Part shown: positions 8,101-15,462 of the stretch, one piece after another
Layout: each line of letters opens with the position of its first letter
Numbering within the stretch: the first letter of the stretch is position 1
Source of the DNA: Candidatus Aerophobota bacterium
GTDB taxonomy: Bacteria > Aerophobota > Aerophobia > Aerophobales > JAGGXI01
Length of the DNA: 20,316 nucleotides
Reading direction: 5' to 3'
NCBI GenBank assembly: GCA_021163155.1
Contig: JAGGXI010000024.1
Location: 1-20,316 of the forward strand
Notes under the pieces: model-generated
The model's input: only the letters and a program-made list of their open reading frames with translations
The model's database searches: none
What the model was told of the DNA's origin: nothing
Made by a program: the position numbers and the translations under genes

Positions 8101-8728
8101 TTTTAAAACTCCTCGCGACTATTATAAGATTATTTTGACGGAAAAAGATGCTAAACATTTCATAAAATCTACTGATGATGTTCCATATGAAATACGCCGC
8201 GCAAGATTACTATGGGTTGATATAAGAGGAGCAAAACATTTATGCCATCTTAATCTAGATTTATTACCGTTCGAGCATAATTTTATAGGGCTCGATGTGA
8301 ATAATGAAAATGACATTTTAAAGACATGCCTGCTGCTTAACTCCACTTTATCTTGGTTCTTTGTAGAAATTTATGGAAGAGCAGCCTTAGGAGGTGGAGC
8401 AATAAGACTTTTGGGACAAGATTTGAAATCTCTTCCTCTTCTATTGCCCCATTTGCTAGGATTTGATCCTTCCGATAAGAAAGTCAAATCATTTTGCCTT
8501 AGAAAGATCGGCAATTTCTATGAGGAGCTCGATCTCCCTAAACCCAGCAGGGATTATTCTAATATAGATCCCAATAATGTAAGTCTGGATAAGGTTATGC
8601 CTGACCGAAGAGGCTTGGATAAAATTGTCTTCGAGGCCCTCGGTTTGACCGAGGAAGAGCAACTTGAGGTCTATCGAGCGGTCGTAAAGCTTGTGAAAAA
8701 CAGGCTTGTCAAAGCAAGGAGTGTGTAA
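5165..8728 (+). CDS. Adenine-N6 DNA methyltransferase, Eco57I/PglX-like
   Basis: This protein (1187 residues from ATG 5165) very probably methylates adenine in host DNA to mark self. The central region has GIFYTP (390-395), motif I DPAVGSASF (455-463) and motif IV NPPY (714-717) within FDIVIGNPPYVR. Motif I has Ser-Ala where DPACGSG is usual. An N-terminal helical region resembles that of large Eco57I-class enzymes (RIMFLYFVEKKGWL, YLNGGLF). A lysine/glutamate-rich helical insert separates motifs I and IV, and the C-terminal third should contain the target-recognition domain. I see no convincing PD-(D/E)xK nuclease in the N-terminus, so cleavage would fall to another subunit. The stop is 2 bases before the next ATG. 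Two decayed copies of its C-terminal tail lie downstream, at 14316-14436 and 17812-17899. Confidence 0.9.
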   Translation: MVTIRPEDLNFRDFGGFRDFLQEKLNWPIREVSKESLTYEYLPEELKIDGKQINRFTGDTIYQLIPVVRNQPWGIFLLELNIPKVYITFLRLILHGLVPYRRKLSSTMPTWEIENLLFICTYNYKDFTFAHFKGKKYQKAKLSTFNWTSGETRFRTLCEFNLPPLFYNEEFKDNPQKWLKEWSKAFDKEKLTKEFFEAYKFALKFIKDILSAQNKASPQEVHSFAQQLLSRIMFLYFVEKKGWLKWKDYVQDKKYISNLWVKYKKCKKHEDTFYSLWLSSLFFQAFNKKHRYFNLGLPDEIKESLDLMPYLNGGLFTENELDKIGFNVPDKVFELLFEIDPYDKRRGFLERYNFTIREDTPLDVEVAVDPEMLGKVYESLISEEERGKAGIFYTPRTEIDYMCRLSLVEYLFEETKISKEELISLIFEPQTILKYEGEANLKQIRRALDKVRVVDPAVGSASFLVGMMNVLVDIQNNLSLKIEGREENIFALKNKIISENLYGVDVKDWAVMIGELRLWLSLVIDTDEKELDKMGRNIYQHPLLPNLTFKITQGDSLIEEIAGIPLSLRGEFKYIPRLIKQKLTEIIDKKAEYFRNARLDRKKEIENLENELFKSIVKNEIKKIDREIKKIEVQVYGEPEQLTFVKPTVKQESLFKEEMRRLKQKIKELFIKKEKLQKALEGLGKKETKDYFLWEIDFTEIFAEKDGFDIVIGNPPYVRQEMITFPLERKEDYKDLEEWRARKKLYKEKLANSVRIHWGNLIKINKKSDLYVYFYYQGLALLRPNGIFCFINSNSWLDVGYGASLQEFLLKNMEPLYIVDNQAKRSFKQSDINTIIVAIRRPQEVRDNIVKFTNYKKPFEEVLTPDNLVEIEKSSKIKTTEDFRVFPITKKELLKDGIELPKEKTLLKRPEDLSYIGGKWGGKYLRAPDIFFKILEKGKGKLMRLGEIAETKTGIITGNNAKFYKARDKISFIKGFLPCFKTPRDYYKIILTEKDAKHFIKSTDDVPYEIRRARLLWVDIRGAKHLCHLNLDLLPFEHNFIGLDVNNENDILKTCLLLNSTLSWFFVEIYGRAALGGGAIRLLGQDLKSLPLLLPHLLGFDPSDKKVKSFCLRKIGNFYEELDLPKPSRDYSNIDPNNVSLDKVMPDRRGLDKIVFEALGLTEEEQLEVYRAVVKLVKNRLVKARSV

Positions 8729-8730
8729 AA

Positions 8731-10581
8731 ATGGGATTGCATATAGAAGAAATTAATCTAAAAGATGGAGATTCTGTTGAAATTCCTAACAACAAAATCA
8801 GTTTCGTAATGGTTCATCCATTACTTGAGGGGAAACTTGAGCAGACACAAGAAGGATTCAGGTTCAGGGCTCATCAGAGGACCCTTCAGGTTCATCTTAT
8901 TCGAAATACATTTTCTTTAGTTAAAAATCGTTTGAGTGCAGATATTAATCATACTCATTTTCTCATTTTTCCTGAACTCTCTGTACCAGAAGAGGCGTTA
9001 GAGGTGATCGAGGAAGAACTGAAAGACGAAGAACTAAAGAATATAATAGTAATGGGTGGGTTAGAATACATAAATGGCAAAAAATTTTGTAATCTTTTGA
9101 AAGATTCTAATATCCCAAATAAGTGCAAGAATCTTCCTGCCACTATAAACGCATCCATCGTGAATACCGCTTTTGTTTTTATTAAAACAAACCAGGGGGA
9201 TGTGAAGAGGTATTATCAACCAAAAATGTCGAGTAGCCTACCCGAGCAGCTTCTGCAGAATCAGTACAGAGGCTCATATTTACTTCTTTTCAAAACCAAT
9301 TCTTTGAACTTTACTCAAATAATTTGTTTCGATGCAATTGCGATAAGACCGGGAACGTTGAATCCTATAACGGATGAAATGCTTTCACAATTAAAAAAAA
9401 TAGGCACTTCCAATATTTTAAGGATAGACTTAATGTTTGTACTTCAACATAATTGTAATCCTAATAACTCCGAGTTCCAGACCTTTGCGAAAAGATTATT
9501 AGAGAAAGGAGAAAGAAATTTAATTATCGATGCATTAATATTTGCAAATAGCGGCGCTGAAAAATACGGTGATTCTCATCAATATGGTAAAAGCAGATTT
9601 CATTTTAAAAGAGGTAACTATCAGGATTTTAATAAGAGTATGTCCTCTGTTCCAGACACCTTTTCTATTATTGAGAAAGATAGAATAAAATATGCACAAT
9701 TTAGAGAAGACGGTCCTTGCTGCCATACCTTTATCTATTATCCTCCTTGGACTGGAGGAATTCCCTCCGGTACTTACCGGTTACCTTTTGACAGAGCCTT
9801 TGTATATAAAATAACTCAAAACGGCTCCATTGAAGATGGAAAGACTATAAAAGGACTCCAAAAAAGGGTCTTTGATTTTTTACCGGAAGATCTTCCCTTT
9901 AGTGATCCAAAAAATCGTTGGACTGCGAATAAATGCCAACATGATAAGAGGCTAAACAGAGAACTTAAAGAAAAATATTTAAGGGTTCGAGATAAATTGC
10001 TTATGAGCGGGATAGAAAAAACAAGGATGGGTGAAATTACCTACCTATTGTTTCTTGGATACGATGAAACCCCCAGGGGGAGAATTAACAATCCTGATTT
10101 TTGGGAGGATAGTTACGAAGGTGAAGGACTAAAAGATTTAGCTTCGGGACTGACAATATTTGAAACTTTGGGCATGACAGTTTTGCAAAAAGAATCTCTT
10201 TCAAAAGTGCATACAGCTTTATTTACTTGTAATGACTTAGAATTTTATATTACTTTGCTTGATGATGCTAATGAAAGAACTCCGGGGCAGTTGAAGAAAA
10301 AATATAAAGACTTTCTTAGAGAAAATACATGGCAAAACATGAAATGGACTAAAAATACTCTTCTTTTACTCTGTACCGGAAACCGGAGCGAGAGTGACGA
10401 TCTTGTCAAGGAAGAAAATAAATATTTCTCAATTCGCTCTAACGATCAAGAAAGATTTACTTCACCTCGAATTGGTTCTTTGTATGTTTACAGTTTGGAT
10501 AAACTAAGAGGCGATTTAGAGAGAAATTGTAATGAGATAAAAATAAAATGGAGGAGGAAACTTGAACCGCTCAGAAGTTAA
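8731..10581 (+). CDS. Nitrilase-fold (carbon-nitrogen hydrolase-like) protein of the defence-like operon
   Basis: I recognise a nitrilase-superfamily pattern in residues about 20-360: LIFPELS with Glu82, a YYQPKM segment with Lys165, a second acidic residue Glu172, and IICFD with Cys199. These fit the Glu-Lys-Glu-Cys catalytic set and its usual order, and ANSGAEKYGDS later resembles the family's post-Cys strand. Such enzymes hydrolyse amides or nitriles of small molecules. The protein is twice the usual length; residues 360-616 are a C-terminal region I cannot assign. AAGGAG (8716-8721) precedes the ATG, and the 3' end overlaps the ATPase gene by 20 bases, so it belongs to the operon. A nitrilase domain also occurs in the DRT type 1 (UG1) reverse-transcriptase defence protein, which gives a precedent in phage defence. 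Substrate is unknown. Confidence 0.7.
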   Translation: MGLHIEEINLKDGDSVEIPNNKISFVMVHPLLEGKLEQTQEGFRFRAHQRTLQVHLIRNTFSLVKNRLSADINHTHFLIFPELSVPEEALEVIEEELKDEELKNIIVMGGLEYINGKKFCNLLKDSNIPNKCKNLPATINASIVNTAFVFIKTNQGDVKRYYQPKMSSSLPEQLLQNQYRGSYLLLFKTNSLNFTQIICFDAIAIRPGTLNPITDEMLSQLKKIGTSNILRIDLMFVLQHNCNPNNSEFQTFAKRLLEKGERNLIIDALIFANSGAEKYGDSHQYGKSRFHFKRGNYQDFNKSMSSVPDTFSIIEKDRIKYAQFREDGPCCHTFIYYPPWTGGIPSGTYRLPFDRAFVYKITQNGSIEDGKTIKGLQKRVFDFLPEDLPFSDPKNRWTANKCQHDKRLNRELKEKYLRVRDKLLMSGIEKTRMGEITYLLFLGYDETPRGRINNPDFWEDSYEGEGLKDLASGLTIFETLGMTVLQKESLSKVHTALFTCNDLEFYITLLDDANERTPGQLKKKYKDFLRENTWQNMKWTKNTLLLLCTGNRSESDDLVKEENKYFSIRSNDQERFTSPRIGSLYVYSLDKLRGDLERNCNEIKIKWRRKLEPLRS

Positions 10582-13500
10582 AGATTTTATTCGTAATAAG
10601 TTCAAAAGCCAAGGCTTTAAGATTATAGAGGTTTTCGATCATAGTGCATTCGATATGGTCTTCCGACATTCAGATCTTGGATATAACGTCTTTTTCAAAT
10701 TTTATAAGTCATCAAAAGAGTTAGAACAAAACTGGTTCGAAGTTCAAGAAAAGGTTAAAGAAATAATAGAAAAGCGGAAAATACTCTCTTATAACTCTTA
10801 TCTTATTTTTGCTTTACCTCAGGAATATCTACCTTCTGAGACAGAAATTCAAAGAATTATTTTTGATGAGTATGTTTGCAGAAAACTCATTTTTCCTATA
10901 GATTCCTCGTTATCCAAGTTAAAAAAGGATATTCTTAAATTTCCATTTTATCCTTTAGATATTCCAGAGGCTACTGAGCACAAAATTCCTAAGGGTGTTG
11001 TAGACGCTTTATCAATAACAAAATTTGATCAACAATTAGTAAATGATATAGCAGGACGAATTTCTCCTCCTCAAATTATTAGGAAGATTCTAAGTAATGA
11101 ATACGGAGAGTATGTTACAGGAAAAATTGTTCAATTACCTGAGGAGTCAAGAGTCTTAGAACAACACGATAGAAAATTAAAAGAGATAACCATAGAAAAT
11201 TTTAGAGGGATAGGAAGTAAAGTTCTTTTGAATCTAGATGCAGATATAGCAGTCATTTATGGCCCCAATGGAACAGGGAAGACATCCATATTTGATGCTA
11301 TTGAATGGACTATAACAGGTCAGGTTGAGCGACTGCAGAAACCAATAAAAGATATAGATCTTAAAATTAGAGATATAATAGTAAACTTATTCCACAAAGA
11401 AAATCTGGCAAAGATTAAGATAGAACTTTATGTTGATGGAGAAACTAAAAATATTGAAAGATCTTTGGATCCTTTAGAAAAAGGTAAAAGCAAAGTAACA
11501 ATAGATAATTCAAATGTAACAAATAAAACCGTAATTGCAGTAGTAACTGGCAATGAATTATTAAAATCGCTAATAAAAAGGGTTGAAAGATTTAGAAAAG
11601 GTTTTTTGGCTTCACATATTCTCAAACAGGAAACTCTTACTCAATTCATATCCCACACTAATCCCAAAATGAGATATGACTCTTTCTCCTATATTGTTGG
11701 GACCCAGGATTTCGTAAGGTTTAGGGATAAAGTAGGGGATATTATTAATAGGATGGAGAAAGAGATTAAACAATTGCAGGTTAAAATAAGCGATGTTTCG
11801 GAGCAGATAGGTGAGAAACGGCGAAGATTTACTGAAAAAGAGAAGGAATATAATCAGCTATCAAAAGCAATTGTCTCTCTTTCTGAAGCAAATTTGCTCA
11901 ACGAAATAAGAGAGTTGCTCAAGATAACAGGCTTACCGATCTTGGTAGATCTCATAAATAGAATAAGACATCCGACAAAAGGATTAGCAGAGAGCATAGT
12001 TGAAATTTCATCTAAATATGTTGATTCTATGCGTAAGGAACTCAATAATTTCATTAGCATAATTGAACAGGGCGAGATAACTATACAAAAAGAGCAAGAA
12101 ATCAAAGGAATTAAGAGTTTAGTGGATGTTTTAACTAAGAAAAAAGAAAAAATTGATAAACAAAAACAGGCTATCGGATCGGAAATTACCAAGAAAGAGC
12201 AAGGATTACTTAATATAGAAAAAGAGAGAAAAAAATTACAGATTTTTATAGATGATATTGATTGGCTAATAAGGATGAAACCTTTTTATGAAGGTAGTAA
12301 TGAAAGATTAGAAGAAGTAAGTAAGGAATTTAAAAAGACTTACGCTAGAGAAAGAGAAATTACTGGAAAGATTAATAAAGTTGTGGAAAAGGAAGAGATA
12401 AGTGTAGAAAAACTTCAAAATAACAAAAATCAACTTAATAAAATAGAAAAATTAATTAAAGTTATCGAGTCTATTTTGGGTTCTGTTGACGAATGGAAAG
12501 ATTATATCAATCGACGGAAAATTATGATTAGAAAAATTGATGATTTATATACCCAAATGCAACAGACGCAAGAAACTAAGGAGAAAATGTCTAAAGAATT
12601 AGATAATCTAAATGATAAAATAAAAAAGGTAGAGGCCCAGATAAATTTGCAAAAGAAAAAATATAATCAAAGAATGCAGCTTATCGGCAGGCTGAGAGAA
12701 TATATCGATTCTTCCAAGTGTCCATTTTGTGGACACAAATGGGATGATATTCAAATTTTGTTAGCAAACGTTGATAAACAAATTAATGAATTACCTGAAT
12801 CATTAAGGATTCTGATAAGGAAAGAAAAAGAATTCAAAGCAAGTAAAAACGAAATTGAACTTAAGATTGCCCAACAAACATCCAAAATTAATGAATTAAA
12901 AAACCAGCGAGAATTACTTCTCTTGAAGAAAAGAGAAATTGAATCTAACATAGAATCTTGGGAGGAACAAGTACAATTTTTACCCTTTAGTTACACTATT
13001 ATCAAAATAGAAGATAAATCAATGCCCGAAAGGAAATCACTGGAGCAAATTAGAGACAAACTTAAAGAGGAGATAAGAATTGTCTATAAGACTAAAACAA
13101 AACTAGAAGAGAATCTTAGTAATGCAAAGAAGAAATACAACAGTTTAAATGAGGAATTAGCTGGATTAAAGAAATCCTCTAAGAAACTTAGAGAAAATTT
13201 TGACAATCTGAATCAAACGATTGAAAATATGAGAAAAGAAATGACGAATAGAGACTTAGTTGAATTGGTAGATGAGAAAATATCGGTTTTAAAGAAAAAC
13301 AAGGAAGAATATTCGACAAAACTACTAATCCAGACTGATAGAGAAAAAGCCTTGGAAAATGAACTAAAAAACCTGCGCAATGGGCTTGTCCAAATCAACC
13401 TGAAAGAAGAAGACATTTTCAAAAAAATTTCTATGTCAAAAAGCAAATTACAGGAGCTTTGTGCATTGCAGAGTGATTTTATAAAGGGAGTAAGACCTTA

Positions 13501-14344
13501 TGTCGCAGAAGCAGAAGGAAAATCTCTGGCGGAGATTCTAAAGAGAATACAGGAATTAAAAACGGAAAGTAAGAGAAGGTATCAATTATATTCATCTCTT
13601 AAGAGAAAAGCGGATGATTTAAAGAAAACAATTACTTTAGGTGTCTTAAAGAAGAATCTTCAGAGCTTGCGTATGGAAATATCCACGATAGGAAACAGGA
13701 ATAAAAAATCGAAAGGAGAATTGGAAAATATGAGAAGATGGCGAAAAAGATTAGAGGACCTAAAAAGAGAAACTTCTCAAAAAAGAAGATTACAGGAACA
13801 AAGGCATTTTGATTGTTTTAGGCCCACCATAAATCTAATTTATCACAGATTAAATGCGCACCCTTTGTTAGGAGATATAGAAATATCATTTAAGCGAGAA
13901 GAATTAAAAATCATCTCTAAAACATCATTTATTTCCCCCCAAAATACTGGAAAAGTAGTCGAAATTCCTCCTTCGCATGTTTTTAGCGAAGCTCAACTAA
14001 ACACTCTTGCTATAAGTATATTCTTGGCTTCTGCCATTGAACAAGGATGGTCTCGGTTTAGGGCCATTCTTATAGACGATCCAGTACAAAATATGGATGA
14101 CCTGAACTCTTATGCATTTTTAGATCTTATCTTAGGATTAGCAGGTCTTGGGCATCAGTTCATTATCTCCACATGCAATCGAGATTTTTATAAATTAATG
14201 TTGATGAAATTTTCTTGTCTTAATAAGACTAAAAAAAGGTTTATTGCCTACAGACTCCAGGGTATATATAGGGAAGGGCCCAAGATAATGGAAGATACAC
14301 CAAGACCTTCTATGATAGAAAAAAAGCGAAGTTTCTTAATATAA
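10562..14344 (+). CDS. Rad50/SMC-like ATPase with zinc hook and extra N-terminal domain
   Basis: The 1260-residue protein starts at TTG 10562 behind AGGAGG (10552-10557), overlapping the preceding gene by 20 bases. Residues 1-190 form a separate domain of uncertain kind: AFDMVFR then VFFKFYK is faintly like a restriction-nuclease fold without its acidic residue, and DEYVCRKLIFP recalls middle components of ABC-three-component systems. Then comes an SMC-type head with ITIENFRGIG and Walker A GPNGTGKT (234-241), long coiled coils broken by CPFC (720-723), the zinc-hook pattern of Rad50, and the second half-head: a signature-like FSEAQLNTLA (1141-1150), Walker B AILIDDP (Asp1172, Asp1173) and a D-loop. 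Rad50-like proteins tether and clamp DNA ends. No Mre11/SbcD-type nuclease is nearby. The last few codons overlap a decayed methyltransferase tail, so the C-terminus may be altered. Confidence 0.85.
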   Translation: MNRSEVKDFIRNKFKSQGFKIIEVFDHSAFDMVFRHSDLGYNVFFKFYKSSKELEQNWFEVQEKVKEIIEKRKILSYNSYLIFALPQEYLPSETEIQRIIFDEYVCRKLIFPIDSSLSKLKKDILKFPFYPLDIPEATEHKIPKGVVDALSITKFDQQLVNDIAGRISPPQIIRKILSNEYGEYVTGKIVQLPEESRVLEQHDRKLKEITIENFRGIGSKVLLNLDADIAVIYGPNGTGKTSIFDAIEWTITGQVERLQKPIKDIDLKIRDIIVNLFHKENLAKIKIELYVDGETKNIERSLDPLEKGKSKVTIDNSNVTNKTVIAVVTGNELLKSLIKRVERFRKGFLASHILKQETLTQFISHTNPKMRYDSFSYIVGTQDFVRFRDKVGDIINRMEKEIKQLQVKISDVSEQIGEKRRRFTEKEKEYNQLSKAIVSLSEANLLNEIRELLKITGLPILVDLINRIRHPTKGLAESIVEISSKYVDSMRKELNNFISIIEQGEITIQKEQEIKGIKSLVDVLTKKKEKIDKQKQAIGSEITKKEQGLLNIEKERKKLQIFIDDIDWLIRMKPFYEGSNERLEEVSKEFKKTYAREREITGKINKVVEKEEISVEKLQNNKNQLNKIEKLIKVIESILGSVDEWKDYINRRKIMIRKIDDLYTQMQQTQETKEKMSKELDNLNDKIKKVEAQINLQKKKYNQRMQLIGRLREYIDSSKCPFCGHKWDDIQILLANVDKQINELPESLRILIRKEKEFKASKNEIELKIAQQTSKINELKNQRELLLLKKREIESNIESWEEQVQFLPFSYTIIKIEDKSMPERKSLEQIRDKLKEEIRIVYKTKTKLEENLSNAKKKYNSLNEELAGLKKSSKKLRENFDNLNQTIENMRKEMTNRDLVELVDEKISVLKKNKEEYSTKLLIQTDREKALENELKNLRNGLVQINLKEEDIFKKISMSKSKLQELCALQSDFIKGVRPYVAEAEGKSLAEILKRIQELKTESKRRYQLYSSLKRKADDLKKTITLGVLKKNLQSLRMEISTIGNRNKKSKGELENMRRWRKRLEDLKRETSQKRRLQEQRHFDCFRPTINLIYHRLNAHPLLGDIEISFKREELKIISKTSFISPQNTGKVVEIPPSHVFSEAQLNTLAISIFLASAIEQGWSRFRAILIDDPVQNMDDLNSYAFLDLILGLAGLGHQFIISTCNRDFYKLMLMKFSCLNKTKKRFIAYRLQGIYREGPKIMEDTPRPSMIEKKRSFLI

Positions 14345-14436
14345 TTTTTGATGCTTTGGGCCTACTGAGCAGGAACAATTTGAAGTCTAACAGGCTGTAG
14401 TTAAACTTCCCAAAATAGATTCATTAAAGTAGGAAC
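14316..14436 (+). pseudogene. Decayed copy of the methyltransferase C-terminal tail (copy 2)
   Basis: The DNA aligns with the last ~110 bases of the methyltransferase gene (about 8615-8728). With frameshifts it reads NIIFDALG then EQEQFEV-stop-QAVVKLPK, against KIVFEALG and EEEQLEVYRAVVKLVK in the intact gene. Stops and shifts rule out function. Its 5' part coincides with the final codons of the ATPase gene in another frame, so a recombination joint lies there. It is followed directly by the DUF2851 gene. Confidence 0.7.
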
Positions 14437-14444
14437 TATTACCA

Positions 14445-15296
14445 ATGGTAGTTGAAGATTTACTTAGCAGAGATTTACAAGAAAAACTTGATATTCAAGG
14501 AATTGAGAAATTCCTTGATTCCTTAGGGGAAGAAAGATTGAAGCAGAAAAAAACCCGAATGGAGAACCTTTTAAAAATCGCTAATCCTGATGAGGCACTT
14601 TATAGAGAACTTATGCTCGCTCTCGGGTATAAGAATAATAAAGTTCAGTTTCTGGAATTGGCTATGATTCTGCCTTATTCAGAGATTTGTAAATTAAATA
14701 GTCAGAAGACGATTGAAAACGCTCTACTTTACAGAGCAGGTTTTTCAAAATCAAAAGAAGGCCTACCCAAAGATTTTGATTTTTCCTTAAAAATGGAAAA
14801 ATCAGTATGGCAATATAAGGGCACAAGGCCGGCGAATTATCCGAAAAAAAGAATAGAGGGTATCTCAAGATTATTATTTTATTCTTTGAAAAGTGGATTA
14901 TGTAGCCTTTTTGGAAAAAAGATTATTAAAAACTACTCAAAAGAAGTAGATAAAAAGACAGCGATGAATTTCTCTCGTGCTGTCATGCAAATTTTTACAG
15001 CAGCAAAAGCAGTAGGAAAAACGAGGGCTATGGAAATATGCTTTAACATAACTCTGCCGTTCTTTACCGTAATCTTTGAACAACGAGGGGAAAGCAAATA
15101 TGCGAGTTTTCTTTATAAAGTTTATGATTTGCATCCTTCCCTCGCCGGTAATTCTATTACAAGAACTATGGAGAGACAGCTCTTTTGTGATAAGAAGGAT
15201 AATCCAAGGAGAATTGTTCCCTCAGTAAGAAGATATATGGGGTTGATAATGTTATACTATAAAAATAAGGGGATTGAAGAAGATGAAAAATCTTGA
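14445..15296 (+). CDS. DUF2851 family protein, N-terminally short
   Basis: Family hallmarks are visible: LYRELMLALGYKNNK (52-66), ALLYRAGF (93-100), Trp122 followed by RPANYPKKRI (128-137), and a C-terminal region with an IxLPFF block and a final LIMLYYKNKG helix. To my knowledge DUF2851 proteins are usually above 400 residues with an N-terminal half that is absent here; this one has 283. The DNA just upstream is methyltransferase-tail debris, so the missing half was probably lost in the same rearrangement. A weak AGGA (14431-14434) precedes the ATG. Function of the family is unknown to me. The gene is open over its whole length, so it could still be made. Confidence 0.75.
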   Translation: MVVEDLLSRDLQEKLDIQGIEKFLDSLGEERLKQKKTRMENLLKIANPDEALYRELMLALGYKNNKVQFLELAMILPYSEICKLNSQKTIENALLYRAGFSKSKEGLPKDFDFSLKMEKSVWQYKGTRPANYPKKRIEGISRLLFYSLKSGLCSLFGKKIIKNYSKEVDKKTAMNFSRAVMQIFTAAKAVGKTRAMEICFNITLPFFTVIFEQRGESKYASFLYKVYDLHPSLAGNSITRTMERQLFCDKKDNPRRIVPSVRRYMGLIMLYYKNKGIEEDEKS

Positions 15297-15314
15297 TGTG
15301 CATTTTTTGAGGTT

Positions 15315-15340
15315 AAAAACAGAAACCATCGCTGTTTTTT
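15315..15340 (+). terminator. Possible rho-independent terminator
   Basis: AAAAACAG and CTGTTTTT form an 8-base stem with a 9-base loop, followed by one more T. It lies 18 bases after the DUF2851 stop. The stem has only two GC pairs, so it would be weak. If real, it ends the transcript that starts upstream of the helicase. Confidence 0.4.
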
Positions 15341-15462
15341 AAAAGAACTATTACATACCTATCCATAATATCTCGAAAAAATTCTCAAAATGTCGAAGAC
15401 AAACAGTATAAACTCAGATTTAATTATCCTAATGTTTTATTGAATTAGAAGGAGTTTTAAAT

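Noticed and set aside
11854-12192. Minus-strand open frame inside the SMC-like gene
   Set aside because: It is antisense to coiled-coil coding DNA, which commonly yields long Ser/Leu/Phe-rich frames; no ribosome site or motif supports it.
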